Shown: positions 53,560 through 61,818 of the stretch, one piece after another
Numbering within the stretch: the first letter of the stretch is position 1
Layout: every line of letters begins with the position of its first letter
Source: Prevotella melaninogenica ATCC 25845
Lineage (GTDB): Bacteria; Bacteroidota; Bacteroidia; Bacteroidales; Bacteroidaceae
Length of the DNA: 64,000 bases
Assembly: GCF_000144405.1 (NCBI RefSeq)
Contig: NC_014371.1
Span: 186,001 to 250,000, forward strand
Direction of reading: 5' to 3'
The notes under the pieces: generated by a model
What the model was told of the DNA's origin: nothing
The model's database searches: none
What the model saw: the letters and a program-made list of their open reading frames with translations, nothing else
Position numbers and translations under genes: made by a program

Positions 53560-53965
53560 AATACTTCAAAAGTCGGACAAGGCTTTGAAAAAATATTACA
53601 TAATTTCGAATAAAACCTCTATGAATAGCGGTAAAAAATACGTATAAAAAGCAGGTTTGTAACCTGCAGAGAGTCAGCAGGTTATAAAGTAGCGTTGAAA
53701 AAGGTGCTTAATTGGACTTCAAAAGGGCGTTAGTAAGGCTTCAAAAGGGCACCTTTAGCAAGTCAATTAGGCGTCTTTAAGAAGCCAAAAGAGCATGTAT
53801 TGGTATTGTAGGGTGTGAAAATAGTTTACAAATGGCGTAATGTGGGATTAGGTTGTTGGTAGAAGTCGGATAGACATCGTGGCTATTTGCGTTTCACCTT
53901 GTAGTTTATCCCCCTTGTAAGACCATCTAATTTGAGCGTAGTCATACCATACAAGCGTAAGCCTT
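53560..53965 (+). repeat. Dispersed intergenic element R5, copy C
   Basis: The stretch shares ATTACATAATTTCGAA, GGTTTGTAACC, AATTGGACTTCAAAAGGGCG, GCAAGTCAATTAGGCGTCTT and AGAAGCCAAAAGAGCATGTA with copies A and B. The outer part (GTAGTTTATCCCCCTTGTAA) also matches. It lies downstream of the serpin gene. Confidence 0.7.
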
Positions 53966-54003
53966 GATTCTATTTCCAAACTACGTATTTAATGGAAGAA
54001 CCC

Positions 54004-55308
54004 TTAACCCATATATTTCCCGATAAAACAGATGTTGTTATATTTGTCAAGAATGTAATAAAGGAAAGGATGGTCAGCCTTGAAGGTGAACGTAGACGAA
54101 CTATCCATAGCTGATAATTTGGCAAATAGCATAACTTGAATGACTTTTGCACTGATTCCTTCCTCGTTAATATTCATGTTTATTTGCTGGAAAACATCGT
54201 CAACAGCAAGTGGTTGAGTACTCATCTTACCAAAATCGGCTTCACGAGAGAATAGATTACCTAAGCCCATTTCACCATAAAGCTGTTTCATAGGAATATT
54301 TGCAGAGATGGTAAAGCGTGGAAACAGTACGTTTACATAGTCATACGCTTTGGTGTTTTGAGAGATTTTATGCAATTCTTTGATTGTTAACTTGCGAATG
54401 ACATCCTGCAAGTTATTCTTCTTTAGAGGTAGAACAGCATATAGACTAAAGCCGTTTTCTAAAGGCATACGCAGCACTTGATAATCCTTTGTGGTATAAC
54501 CTTGATACTTTTGCATTGTATCATAGTTACTCATCATATTGACCTGCTTGCTTTTACCATCCTCAGTGAAGAAAGGCATAGGCTTTGTGATATCTTTGTC
54601 GAACGGTAAGGTCCAAGCCGTCTTAAGTGTAACGGCATTGATAAGCTGTGCGGCACGAGGTCCTGTAAGGTTGATAGGTAAGGATTGAATCTCACCTTTG
54701 GTGATTGTTTTACAAAGTTTGTTAGCACTTTCTTTGCCCTTCGGAGTGTTGGCAGAGTCGATAATATTGGTGAAATAATAGTGTTCTAATGCTTCTTGAA
54801 AGTCAGGTAATAGCTTTGTTTGCTCATGTAGCATTAGGAAGTTGGCAGTAATCATATATCCCATCGACTCATTATCTACATTCGTCTCCTCCTTTCTCTG
54901 ACCAATCAGCATTGTTCTGTTAAGTGAGTTAATGGCATCAAGGTCATCAGCCGTATAGCCAAGTGCCTTCGAAATGACCTCTTGTGTCTTTCCGTTTGCA
55001 CCGTTGTTAATCATGTCTAATGAATAAATGACAGCCATGGGCGATAAAACTATACTCTCCTTACTGTTCTTTTTGGCTAATAGTTGGAACAACTTCAGAC
55101 TGAACATATTTGAACTTGAGACGAACTTTGTCTCCTCTTCAGACAGAACGTAATCTAATTTGGCTTTCTTAGCAGCATCTTCAAGTGTCAGCTGTGAACT
55201 TGTTGTAGTCTTCTGGGCTGTTTTTTCAAGTATATGTAGAGTCTTTTTAGATTGTGTGCAACAAACTAATAAAAGTAGGATAGGGACATATAGAAGTTTT
55301 TTTGTCAT
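54004..55308 (-). CDS. Serpin-family lipoprotein
   Basis: The 434-residue protein has a lipoprotein-type signal (VPILLLLVCCTQSKK). The serpin fold is recognised by SNMFSLKLFQLLAKKNSKES and SIVLSPMAVIYSLDMINNGA at about 65-105, FLMLHEQTKLLPDF, NAVTLKTAWTLPFDKDITK, and the C-terminal ADHPFLYYILDKYNNICFIG. The reactive-loop hinge reads INEEGISAKVIQVM where inhibitory serpins have EGTxAAAAT, so loop insertion may be poor. It could be a non-inhibitory serpin or an inhibitor of an unusual protease. Bacterial lipoprotein serpins are known in Bacteroidota. It could guard the envelope against the cell's own or host proteases, which is inference. Confidence 0.93.
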   Translation of the reverse strand: MTKKLLYVPILLLLVCCTQSKKTLHILEKTAQKTTTSSQLTLEDAAKKAKLDYVLSEEETKFVSSSNMFSLKLFQLLAKKNSKESIVLSPMAVIYSLDMINNGANGKTQEVISKALGYTADDLDAINSLNRTMLIGQRKEETNVDNESMGYMITANFLMLHEQTKLLPDFQEALEHYYFTNIIDSANTPKGKESANKLCKTITKGEIQSLPINLTGPRAAQLINAVTLKTAWTLPFDKDITKPMPFFTEDGKSKQVNMMSNYDTMQKYQGYTTKDYQVLRMPLENGFSLYAVLPLKKNNLQDVIRKLTIKELHKISQNTKAYDYVNVLFPRFTISANIPMKQLYGEMGLGNLFSREADFGKMSTQPLAVDDVFQQINMNINEEGISAKVIQVMLFAKLSAMDSSSTFTFKADHPFLYYILDKYNNICFIGKYMG

Positions 55309-55343
55309 AGCGTATTATCTGTTTAGACTTAGAAAAGATGACT

Positions 55344-55351
55344 CAAAGATA
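55344..55351 (-). promoter_or_regulatory. Predicted -7 element of the serpin gene
   Basis: The minus strand reads TATCTTTG, a perfect match, 35 bp before the start codon. The -33 box is not clear. Confidence 0.5.
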
Positions 55352-55445
55352 CAAAAAGACTTGCGCTATCATACATAAAGGAACTCTTTTTCTACTTAAA
55401 AATCATTTTTTCTCTTATTTCAACCACAATGACATACATTTTTTA

Positions 55446-55453
55446 TAATTTTG
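55446..55453 (+). promoter_or_regulatory. Predicted -7 element of the nucleobase permease gene
   Basis: TAATTTTG matches TAnnTTTG and lies 57 bp before the start codon. The -33 box is not clear. Confidence 0.5.
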
Positions 55454-55510
55454 CAAATTGAATGCGTAGCAATACATCTCTGACAAATACTAATAATAAT
55501 CATTCTATAC

Positions 55511-56731
55511 ATGAGTAATTTACAACTATCGCCGATGCGAAAGACAATAGTGGGAGTGCAATTCCTCTTTGTTGCTTTCGGTGCTACTGTTCTCGTCCCT
55601 TTGCTCGTGGGACTTGACCCAGCAACAGCGTTATTCACAGCAGGTTTAGGAACATTTATCTTTCATTTGGTTACGAAAGGTAAGGTTCCTATTTTTTTGG
55701 GCTCTTCCTTTGCCTTCATTACTCCAATTATCTCTGCATCAAAGCAGTGGGGTATGCCTGGAACGTTGGCAGGAATAGCTGGTGTTGCACTTGTTTACTT
55801 TGTGATGTCAGCACTGATTAAGTGGCAAGGAAAGAAACTATTGGATAAGCTTTTCCCACCAGTTGTTATCGGTCCGGTAATCATTTTGATTGGTCTTTCT
55901 CTGTCAAAGGCAGCGGTAGATATGGCGAAAACAAACTGGCTTATAGCCTTTATCTCATTGGGAACGGCTGTGACAGTCCTCTCTATGGGTCGTGGCTTGA
56001 TGAAGTTAGTACCTGTAATTTGCGGTATTGCTGTGGGCTATAGCATAGCTGCCCTAATGGGTATTGTCAACTTCTCAGGTGTAGAGACAGCGCCTTGGTT
56101 CGCTCTTCCACCTGCATTAGCGCATTTCCAGTTGCCACAGTTTGCATGGGAACCATTCCTTTATATGATTCCTGTGGCGATAGCTCCTGTGATTGAGCAT
56201 GTTGGTGATGTGTATGTGGTAAGTGCTGTGGCGGAGAAAGACTTTACGAAGTCACCGGGTTTGCATCGTACAATGTTAGGTGATGGCTTGGCTTGTTTGG
56301 CTGCTTGCTTCTTTGGTGGTCCTCCAGTGACAACTTATAGTGAGGTAACTGGTGCGATGAGTATTACAAAGGTGACTCATCCTCAGGTAATCCGTATTGC
56401 CGCTGCAACAGCTATCGTCTTCTCAGTAATCGGAAAATTGAGTGCGCTTCTGCAGAGTATTCCTTCTGCTGTCTTAGGAGGTATCATGTTATTGCTCTTT
56501 GGTACTATTGCTTCTGTAGGTGTTCAGAACCTTGTTCAGCATAAGGTTGACCTTAATCGTACACGTAATATTATTATCATATCTATTACACTGACGATGG
56601 GTATTGGTGGTGCTGTGCTGCAGAAGGGTAGCTTCTCTATCAGTGGTATTGGTCTTTCAGCTATGGTGGGTGTTATCTTGAATCTTATTTTGCCACCTGC
56701 AAAGGAGAAAAAGAGCGAGGGTAATTCATAA
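55511..56731 (+). CDS. uraA: Uracil/xanthine-type nucleobase:cation symporter (NCS2)
   Basis: The 406-residue inner membrane transporter takes up uracil or a related base. Landmarks of the family are FVAFGATVLVPLLVGLDPAT in the first helix, VPIFLGSSFAFITP, VAIAPVIEHVGDVYVVSAVA with the substrate-site Glu and His region, and GPPVTTYSEVTGAMSITKVT. The symbol is given by similarity of these motifs to UraA; a xanthine specificity cannot be excluded. The stop is followed directly by repeats R4 and R5. Confidence 0.92.
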   Translation: MSNLQLSPMRKTIVGVQFLFVAFGATVLVPLLVGLDPATALFTAGLGTFIFHLVTKGKVPIFLGSSFAFITPIISASKQWGMPGTLAGIAGVALVYFVMSALIKWQGKKLLDKLFPPVVIGPVIILIGLSLSKAAVDMAKTNWLIAFISLGTAVTVLSMGRGLMKLVPVICGIAVGYSIAALMGIVNFSGVETAPWFALPPALAHFQLPQFAWEPFLYMIPVAIAPVIEHVGDVYVVSAVAEKDFTKSPGLHRTMLGDGLACLAACFFGGPPVTTYSEVTGAMSITKVTHPQVIRIAAATAIVFSVIGKLSALLQSIPSAVLGGIMLLLFGTIASVGVQNLVQHKVDLNRTRNIIIISITLTMGIGGAVLQKGSFSISGIGLSAMVGVILNLILPPAKEKKSEGNS

Positions 56732-56765
56732 TTCATAATTCAAAATTCATAATTATGATTACTCT
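56728..56765. repeat. AATTCATAATTC repeat R4, copy 3
   Basis: AATTCATAATTCATAATTC, then AAAATTCATAATTATGATTA, begins at the uraA stop codon. It matches the copies at 18888 and 50763, including the ending ATTATGATTAC. Confidence 0.8.
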
Positions 56766-56784
56766 ATAAGTCATATTCATGGTT

Positions 56785-57320
56785 CTTCCGTTAAATGTGT
56801 GGACGCTTTTCGTATCGCTTTAACGGAAGAATCAAAGTTACTCACTAAACAAAAACTTGGCTAAGATAGTCAGCATTCTATCCTATTATCATTCTTTGAA
56901 ATTGAAAACCATTTCATTTAAGACTTCGAAAAGCTGTAGATTGGAGTTTGAAAAATCATTACATAATTCCGAAGAAAACATCTATAACTAACGGCAAAAA
57001 TACATATACGAAGCTGGTTTGTAACCAACAGGAAATCAATTGGTTATAAAGCAGTAAAATAAAAGGTGCTTAATTGGACTTCAAAAGGGCGTTAGTAAGG
57101 GTCTTAAAGGGCATCTTTTGCAAGTCAATTGGGCGTCTTTAAGAAGCCAAAAGAGCATGTATTGGTTTTGAACTGTATGAAAATAGTTTATAAACAAATC
57201 AATTGTATGGGAATAAACTGTTTGTAAAAGACAGATAGACGTTGCACCTAATTACATTCGTCATGTAGTTTATTCCCTTTTATACAACCACCTAATTGAG
57301 GCTAATCATACCATGTATGT
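56785..57320 (+). repeat. Dispersed intergenic element R5, copy B (longest)
   Basis: It starts GGTTCTTCCGTTAAATG with its own inverted partner TTTAACGGAAGAATC (about 56815-56835). It runs through the R5 core at 57060-57165 (GGACTTCAAAAGGGCGTTAG, TCTTAAAGGGCATCTTTTGC, CAATTGGGCGTCTTTAAGAA, AAAAGAGCATGTATTGG) and ends near GTGGATTAATCAC, touching the stop codon of the next gene. Confidence 0.75.
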
Positions 57321-57323
57321 GGA

Positions 57324-57650
57324 TTAATCACTAATAGAATCTTTGTATTGTTGCTTTATTTTTTCTTCGAGTTCTCCTAAGGTTTGCTTGCTGTTGAATA
57401 GACTCTTGATAAGGCGATAGCCCAACCATATCAAGATCATGCCAACAAGGGCAAGGAGATATTGGAGTACGATACTGTTGACAATAGTCTTGGTATAGTT
57501 CTCGCAGATGACAAAACCTGCTATTAAGATGACATAATCAATCCAGCCCGAACCTTTATAGCTCTGGGCAATACGCTGATACTCTTCGTTGTTGGCAAGA
57601 ACCTCTTTGCGATTCTCTGCCCATTTCTTTTCAAATTCTTCGTTGGTCAT
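57324..57650 (-). CDS. Small two-helix membrane protein of unknown function
   Basis: The 108-residue protein has a charged, helical N terminus (TNEEFEKKWAENRKEVLANN), two transmembrane segments (DYVILIAGFVICENYT and LQYLLALVGMILIWLGYRL), and a charged tail (LGELEEKIKQQYKDSISD). I do not recognise it. It follows hemW on the same strand across an R2 minisatellite. Confidence 0.7.
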   Translation of the reverse strand: MTNEEFEKKWAENRKEVLANNEEYQRIAQSYKGSGWIDYVILIAGFVICENYTKTIVNSIVLQYLLALVGMILIWLGYRLIKSLFNSKQTLGELEEKIKQQYKDSISD

Positions 57651-57654
57651 GGGG

Positions 57655-57745
57655 TTGTGGGGGTTGGGTGTTGGGTGATGGGTGGTGATGAATTGTGAGG
57701 GTGGGTGTTGGGTGGTGAATGTTGGGTGGTGATGATTTGTGATGA
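57655..57745. repeat. R2 minisatellite between hemW and the small membrane protein gene
   Basis: GGGGTTGGGTGTTGGGTGAT and GGGTGGTGATGAATTG-type units fill the gap between the two genes. It is the same family as at 29002-29400 and 47081-47400. Confidence 0.8.
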
Positions 57746-57750
57746 TAGAC

Positions 57751-58998
57751 TTATACTTTCATTAAATCGCTCATAACGGAGTCGCTAACATAGATGCCGT
57801 TACGGGTGAGATGGAGCCAACCATTGTCCTCTTTCAACAAACCTTGTTGCTGTAAAGGCTTGGCAAGGTGCATGAGATAAGTCTGGTATTCAGCAGAGAG
57901 CGTTGAGAGATCTATTCCTTCACATGTTCGGAGGGTGGTCATAATCATGTCATTATAATGTGTGTCTGCATCAATTATCTCCTCCTCGCAAGGGAGTCTG
58001 TCTTCCTCAATTGCAGCGATATAAGCCTTGGTATCTGCTATATTCCAACTCCTCTTACCATTGCTGTAGGAATGGGCTGAGGCTCCGATGCCTATATAAG
58101 GGACATTGTGCCAATACGAACTATTGTGTTGAGAACGGTAGGGACTTTGAACTTTGAGGTTTGAACATTGAACTTTGAGGTTTGAGGTTTGAACTTTAAG
58201 CTTGGCAAAGTTACTAATCTCGTATTGCTCATAACCAGCTTCGGCTAAGCGGTCGATGAGAGTATCGTACATCTGACGATAAAGTTCATCGTCCATATCC
58301 TTGACCTTTCCCGCTTGAAGAAGTCGATAGAGGGGAGTCCCTTCTTCATACATAAGACTATATGCAGAGATATGTTCAATGTCTAAAGCAAGCAGTCGCT
58401 CAATATCTTCTTTCCATTCTTCAAGTGTCTCATTGGGAAAACCAAACATAAGGTCTACTGATATGTTCTTGATGTTTACACTTCTTAGACGTTTGACAGC
58501 AGCTTCTACCTCGTCAGCTGTATGTCTACGATGTAGGAAACGTAGGCGTTCATCAGAGAAAGTCTGCGCTCCCATAGAGATACGATTGATAGGAAGGGAA
58601 CGCAAGTTCTGTGCAAATTCCTCCGTTATATCATCGGGGTTACACTCCATTGTGATTTCTATATGAGTCGCTGTGGTACAAGTGTTGTTCTCTGTATCCC
58701 ATTCTAAACCAATGTGATACACGTTGTCTATCGTCTGGAATATCTTTTGTAGGCTCTCAAAAGAAAGCTGTGAAGGAGTCCCACCACCCAAATAGATAGT
58801 TGACAAACCGCCTATTCTTTCACCAGAGTTGTCGCTATTCTTCTCCGCACGCAGTTCCATCTCATGGCAGATAGCATTCACATAGCGTTCTTCTACAGAA
58901 AGCCTTTCGTCCTTCTTCTTGGCTGGTACAGTCGAATAGAAGCCACAATAAATGCAGCGACTGGCACAGAAAGGAATGTGAATGTATAATCCTAACAT
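57751..58998 (-). CDS. hemW: HemW-like radical SAM protein with heptamer-repeat insertion
   Basis: HemW-type proteins are radical SAM relatives of oxygen-independent coproporphyrinogen oxidase and are thought to act as heme chaperones. The iron-sulfur motif CASRCIYCGFYST (CxxxCxxC) is at residues 11-18. GGGTPSQLS, MECNPDDITEEFA, RISMGAQTFSDERLRFLHRR and GYEQYEISNFA follow in order. After SNFA, residues about 268-287 read LKVQTSNLKVQCSNLKVQS, an in-frame translation of the TTTGAAC heptamer (R3). HemW proteins normally go straight from SNFA to a short loop and HN-YW. Length is 415 residues. Confidence 0.94.
   Translation of the reverse strand: MLGLYIHIPFCASRCIYCGFYSTVPAKKKDERLSVEERYVNAICHEMELRAEKNSDNSGERIGGLSTIYLGGGTPSQLSFESLQKIFQTIDNVYHIGLEWDTENNTCTTATHIEITMECNPDDITEEFAQNLRSLPINRISMGAQTFSDERLRFLHRRHTADEVEAAVKRLRSVNIKNISVDLMFGFPNETLEEWKEDIERLLALDIEHISAYSLMYEEGTPLYRLLQAGKVKDMDDELYRQMYDTLIDRLAEAGYEQYEISNFAKLKVQTSNLKVQCSNLKVQSPYRSQHNSSYWHNVPYIGIGASAHSYSNGKRSWNIADTKAYIAAIEEDRLPCEEEIIDADTHYNDMIMTTLRTCEGIDLSTLSAEYQTYLMHLAKPLQQQGLLKEDNGWLHLTRNGIYVSDSVMSDLMKV
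58139..58200. repeat. TTCAAAG heptamer array R3 inside hemW
   Basis: GGGACTTTGAACTTTGAGG, TTTGAACATTGAACTTTGAG and GTTTGAGGTTTGAACTTTA are inverted R3 units. Three heptamers equal 21 bp, or 7 codons, which explains the SNLKVQ-type protein repeat. Confidence 0.88.
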
Positions 58999-59095
58999 GA
59001 TAAGTGTATGTACGTATATATTAATGTATGCCTTACAAGAATTAATGCAAATGTACTAATAAGTTTTAAAAGATTTCGTTTTTTTCGTAAGAAAC

Positions 59096-59127
59096 TTTGG
59101 TGCTTTCGATGAAAATGTATAACTTAG
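59096..59127 (+). promoter_or_regulatory. Predicted promoter of the EF-G paralog
   Basis: TTTG at 59096-59099 is followed after 20 bp by TAACTTAG at 59120-59127, one mismatch from the -7 consensus, 75 bp before the start codon. Confidence 0.5.
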
Positions 59128-59202
59128 ACCGCAGAATTGATGAGCTACGGCTTGTCCCTTGAGACGAAATAAATTATTACTAACAGCTTAAATCTATCAG
59201 AT

Positions 59203-61365
59203 ATGAGAGTATATCAGACAAACGAGATTAAGAACATTGCCTTGGTTGGCAGTGCCGGTAGCGGCAAGACGACTCTTGCCGAAAGTATGTTGTTCGAAGC
59301 TGGTGTCATTAAGCGACGCGGTTCAGTAGAAGCTAAGAATACTGTTAGCGATTATTTCCCTGTTGAACAGGAGTATGGCTATTCAGTGTTCCCAACGGTA
59401 TTCCATGTTGAGTGGAATAATAAGAAGCTGAATATCATCGACTGTCCGGGTAGTGATGACTTCGTAGGTGGCGCGATTACTGCCCTCAATGTAACCGATG
59501 AGGCTGTTATTCTTATCAATGGTCAGTATGGACCAGAGGTCGGAACACAGAACAATTTCCGTTATACCGAGAAGCTCAAGAAGCCTGTTATCTTCCTTAT
59601 TAACCAATTGGACTCTGACAAGTGCGACTTTGATAACCTTATTTCCACCATGCAGGAGATTTATGGTTCAAAGTGTGTTCCTGTACAATATCCTATCGAA
59701 ACAGGTCCTGGCTTTAATAGTTTGATTGATGTTTTGTTGATGAAGAAATACAGCTGGAAGCCTGAAGGTGGCGAACCTATCATTGAGGATATTCCTGCTG
59801 ACCAGATGCCAAAGGCGATGGAACTACATAAAGCACTCGTTGAGGCTGCTGCCGAGAATGATGAGGGCTTGATGGAGAAGTTCTTTGAAGAGGAAACATT
59901 GACAGAAGATGAGTTGCGTACAGGTATTCGTAAGGGTCTTGTAACGCGTTCTATCTTCCCTGTTTTCTGCGTATGTGCAGGTAAGAGCATGGGTGTTCGT
60001 CGTCTGATGGAGTTCTTAGGCAATGTTGTTCCTTTCGTTGATGAGATGCCTAAGATTCATAATACACGTGGTGAGGAAGTTACGCCAGACAGTAATGGTC
60101 CAGAGTCACTCTACTTCTTCAAGACGGGTATGGAACCACATATCGGTGAAGTTAGCTATTTCAAGGTGATGAGTGGTTGTGTGAAGTCGGGTGATGACTT
60201 GACTAACTCTGACCGTGGCTCAAAGGAACGTATGGGACAGCTATACGCTTGCGCAGGTGCTAATCGTATTCCTGTTGACCAGTTAAATGCTGGTGACTTA
60301 GGTTGTACCGTGAAGTTGAAGGATGTAAAGACTGGTAACACCTTGAATGGTAAGGGTACTGACCAACGTTTTGACTTCATTAAATATCCAAACTCTAAAT
60401 ACTCTCGTGCCGTTGAAGCTAAGAGTTCACAGGAGACTGAGAAGCTCATGGCTGCATTATTAAAGATGCGTCAGGAAGACCCTACATGGGTTGTTGAGCA
60501 GAGTAAGGAGTTGAAGCAGACTATCGTCCATGGACAGGGCGAGTTCCACCTACGTACTTTGAAGTGGCGTTTGGAGAACAATGAGAAACTTCAGGTGACT
60601 TTCAAGGAGCCAAAGATTCCATATCGTGAGACAATTACCAAGCAGTCAAAGGCTGAGTACCGTCATAAGAAACAGAGTGGTGGTGCAGGTCAGTTTGGCG
60701 AGGTGCACTTGATTGTTGAGCCATACGCAGAGGGCATGCCTGATCCAACAACCTATAAGTTCAACGGACAGGAGTTTAAGATGAATATCAAGGGACGTGA
60801 AGAGCGCGACCTCCCTTGGGGTGGTAAACTTGTGTTCATCAACTCTGTTGTCGGCGGTGCTATTGATGCTCGCTTTATGCCAGCTATCTTAAAGGGTGTG
60901 ATGGATTGTATGGAGCGTGGTCCACTGACAGGTAGCTATGCACGTGATGTACGTGTGATAGTCTTCGATGGTAAGATGCACCCAGTTGACTCTAATGAAC
61001 TTTCATTCACTTTGGCTGCTCGTCATGCGTTCTCAGACGCTTTCAAGGCTGCAGGTCCAAAGATTCTCGAGCCAATCTATGACTTAGAGGTGTATGTTCC
61101 AGGTGACTATATGGGTGACGTAATGAGCGACTTACAGGGACGTCGTGCCATGATTATGGGTATGGACTCTGAGGCAGGTTATCAGAAGTTACAAGCAAAG
61201 ATTCCTTTGAAAGAACTTGCTAACTATAGTATCTCACTGAGTTCTCTCACTGGTGGTCGTGCAAGTTTCACAACAAAGTTCGCAAGTTACGAGCTTGTTC
61301 CAAATGATATCCAGCAGAAGTTGATTGCTGAACATGAGGCAGAAATAAAGGATGAGGAAGAATAG
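59203..61365 (+). CDS. Elongation factor G paralog (EF-G2 type) lacking the catalytic histidine
   Basis: The 720-residue protein has all EF-G domains. The P-loop is GSAGSGKTT (16-24). The switch II motif reads DCPGSDDF (80-87) where EF-G has DTPGHVDF, so the catalytic His is replaced by Ser84. The base-recognition motif is NQLD instead of NKxD. Domain IV (KQSGGAGQFGEVHLIVEPYA) and the C-terminal domain (LEPIYDLEVYVPGDYMGDVM) are present. A Bacteroides EF-G paralog of this type has been reported to support translation without GTP hydrolysis and to aid gut colonisation. From family resemblance this looks like the Prevotella counterpart. It is a single gene with its own terminator. Confidence 0.92.
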   Translation: MRVYQTNEIKNIALVGSAGSGKTTLAESMLFEAGVIKRRGSVEAKNTVSDYFPVEQEYGYSVFPTVFHVEWNNKKLNIIDCPGSDDFVGGAITALNVTDEAVILINGQYGPEVGTQNNFRYTEKLKKPVIFLINQLDSDKCDFDNLISTMQEIYGSKCVPVQYPIETGPGFNSLIDVLLMKKYSWKPEGGEPIIEDIPADQMPKAMELHKALVEAAAENDEGLMEKFFEEETLTEDELRTGIRKGLVTRSIFPVFCVCAGKSMGVRRLMEFLGNVVPFVDEMPKIHNTRGEEVTPDSNGPESLYFFKTGMEPHIGEVSYFKVMSGCVKSGDDLTNSDRGSKERMGQLYACAGANRIPVDQLNAGDLGCTVKLKDVKTGNTLNGKGTDQRFDFIKYPNSKYSRAVEAKSSQETEKLMAALLKMRQEDPTWVVEQSKELKQTIVHGQGEFHLRTLKWRLENNEKLQVTFKEPKIPYRETITKQSKAEYRHKKQSGGAGQFGEVHLIVEPYAEGMPDPTTYKFNGQEFKMNIKGREERDLPWGGKLVFINSVVGGAIDARFMPAILKGVMDCMERGPLTGSYARDVRVIVFDGKMHPVDSNELSFTLAARHAFSDAFKAAGPKILEPIYDLEVYVPGDYMGDVMSDLQGRRAMIMGMDSEAGYQKLQAKIPLKELANYSISLSSLTGGRASFTTKFASYELVPNDIQQKLIAEHEAEIKDEEE

Positions 61366-61390
61366 TTCTCCAATTTTAGACTAATATAAT

Positions 61391-61444
61391 TAAAGAGGTT
61401 GATTCGAAGGCTACGCAATGTAGCATTAGAGTCAACCTCTTTTC
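61391..61444 (+). terminator. Terminator of the EF-G paralog gene
   Basis: AAAGAGGTTGA and TCAACCTCTTT form the outer stem, with CTACGCAATGTAG as an inner stem, followed by a T-run. Confidence 0.8.
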
Positions 61445-61544
61445 TGTTTGTTAGTATGTCAGTATTGAATAATGAATGTGTGCTTATTGGTTCTTAGTTG
61501 TTACAAAGATGACCTTCTCCTCTCACTTTTAGCCATTGTGTTAA

Positions 61545-61625
61545 GCCTCCGCACATTTCGTGTTGATACTCCGCACATAGCGTGCTAAGCCTTAGCACCA
61601 CATGTGCGCAGACTAAATACGATGC
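61545..61625. repeat. Partial R6-like repeat
   Basis: The phrases TAAGCCTCCGCACATTTCGT, GTGCTAAGCCTTAGCACC and ACATGTGCGCAG resemble the 22-bp-unit half of R6, inverted. The long hairpin half is missing. The gap from here to 61710 also holds the second R8 copy and nothing else recognised. Confidence 0.55.
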
Positions 61626-61710
61626 AAAGGAGTTGCTAAGACTCACCAAGTTAAGCCCAAATCGGTTATTAGACCACACTGTACATGATTCTTATTAGCC
61701 AAATGAACTG

Positions 61711-61719
61711 ATTTGGGAT
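61711..61719. repeat. Target site duplication, left copy (ATTTGGGAT)
   Basis: The 9 bases ATTTGGGAT before the left inverted repeat recur exactly at 63186-63194. Confidence 0.93.
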
Positions 61720-61818
61720 TATTGCTGTCCGATAAAACCTCTATATACTGCAATATCCTCTCTCAATCCTGCTGAAATAGGCATGATTTGTTCTTATTTC
61801 AAATTCCAAGCCCCCCCA

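Noticed and set aside
57060..57170. Possible CRISPR-like or tRNA-like element in the R5 core
   Set aside because: The units are degenerate and contiguous, and no cloverleaf or spacer pattern is found.
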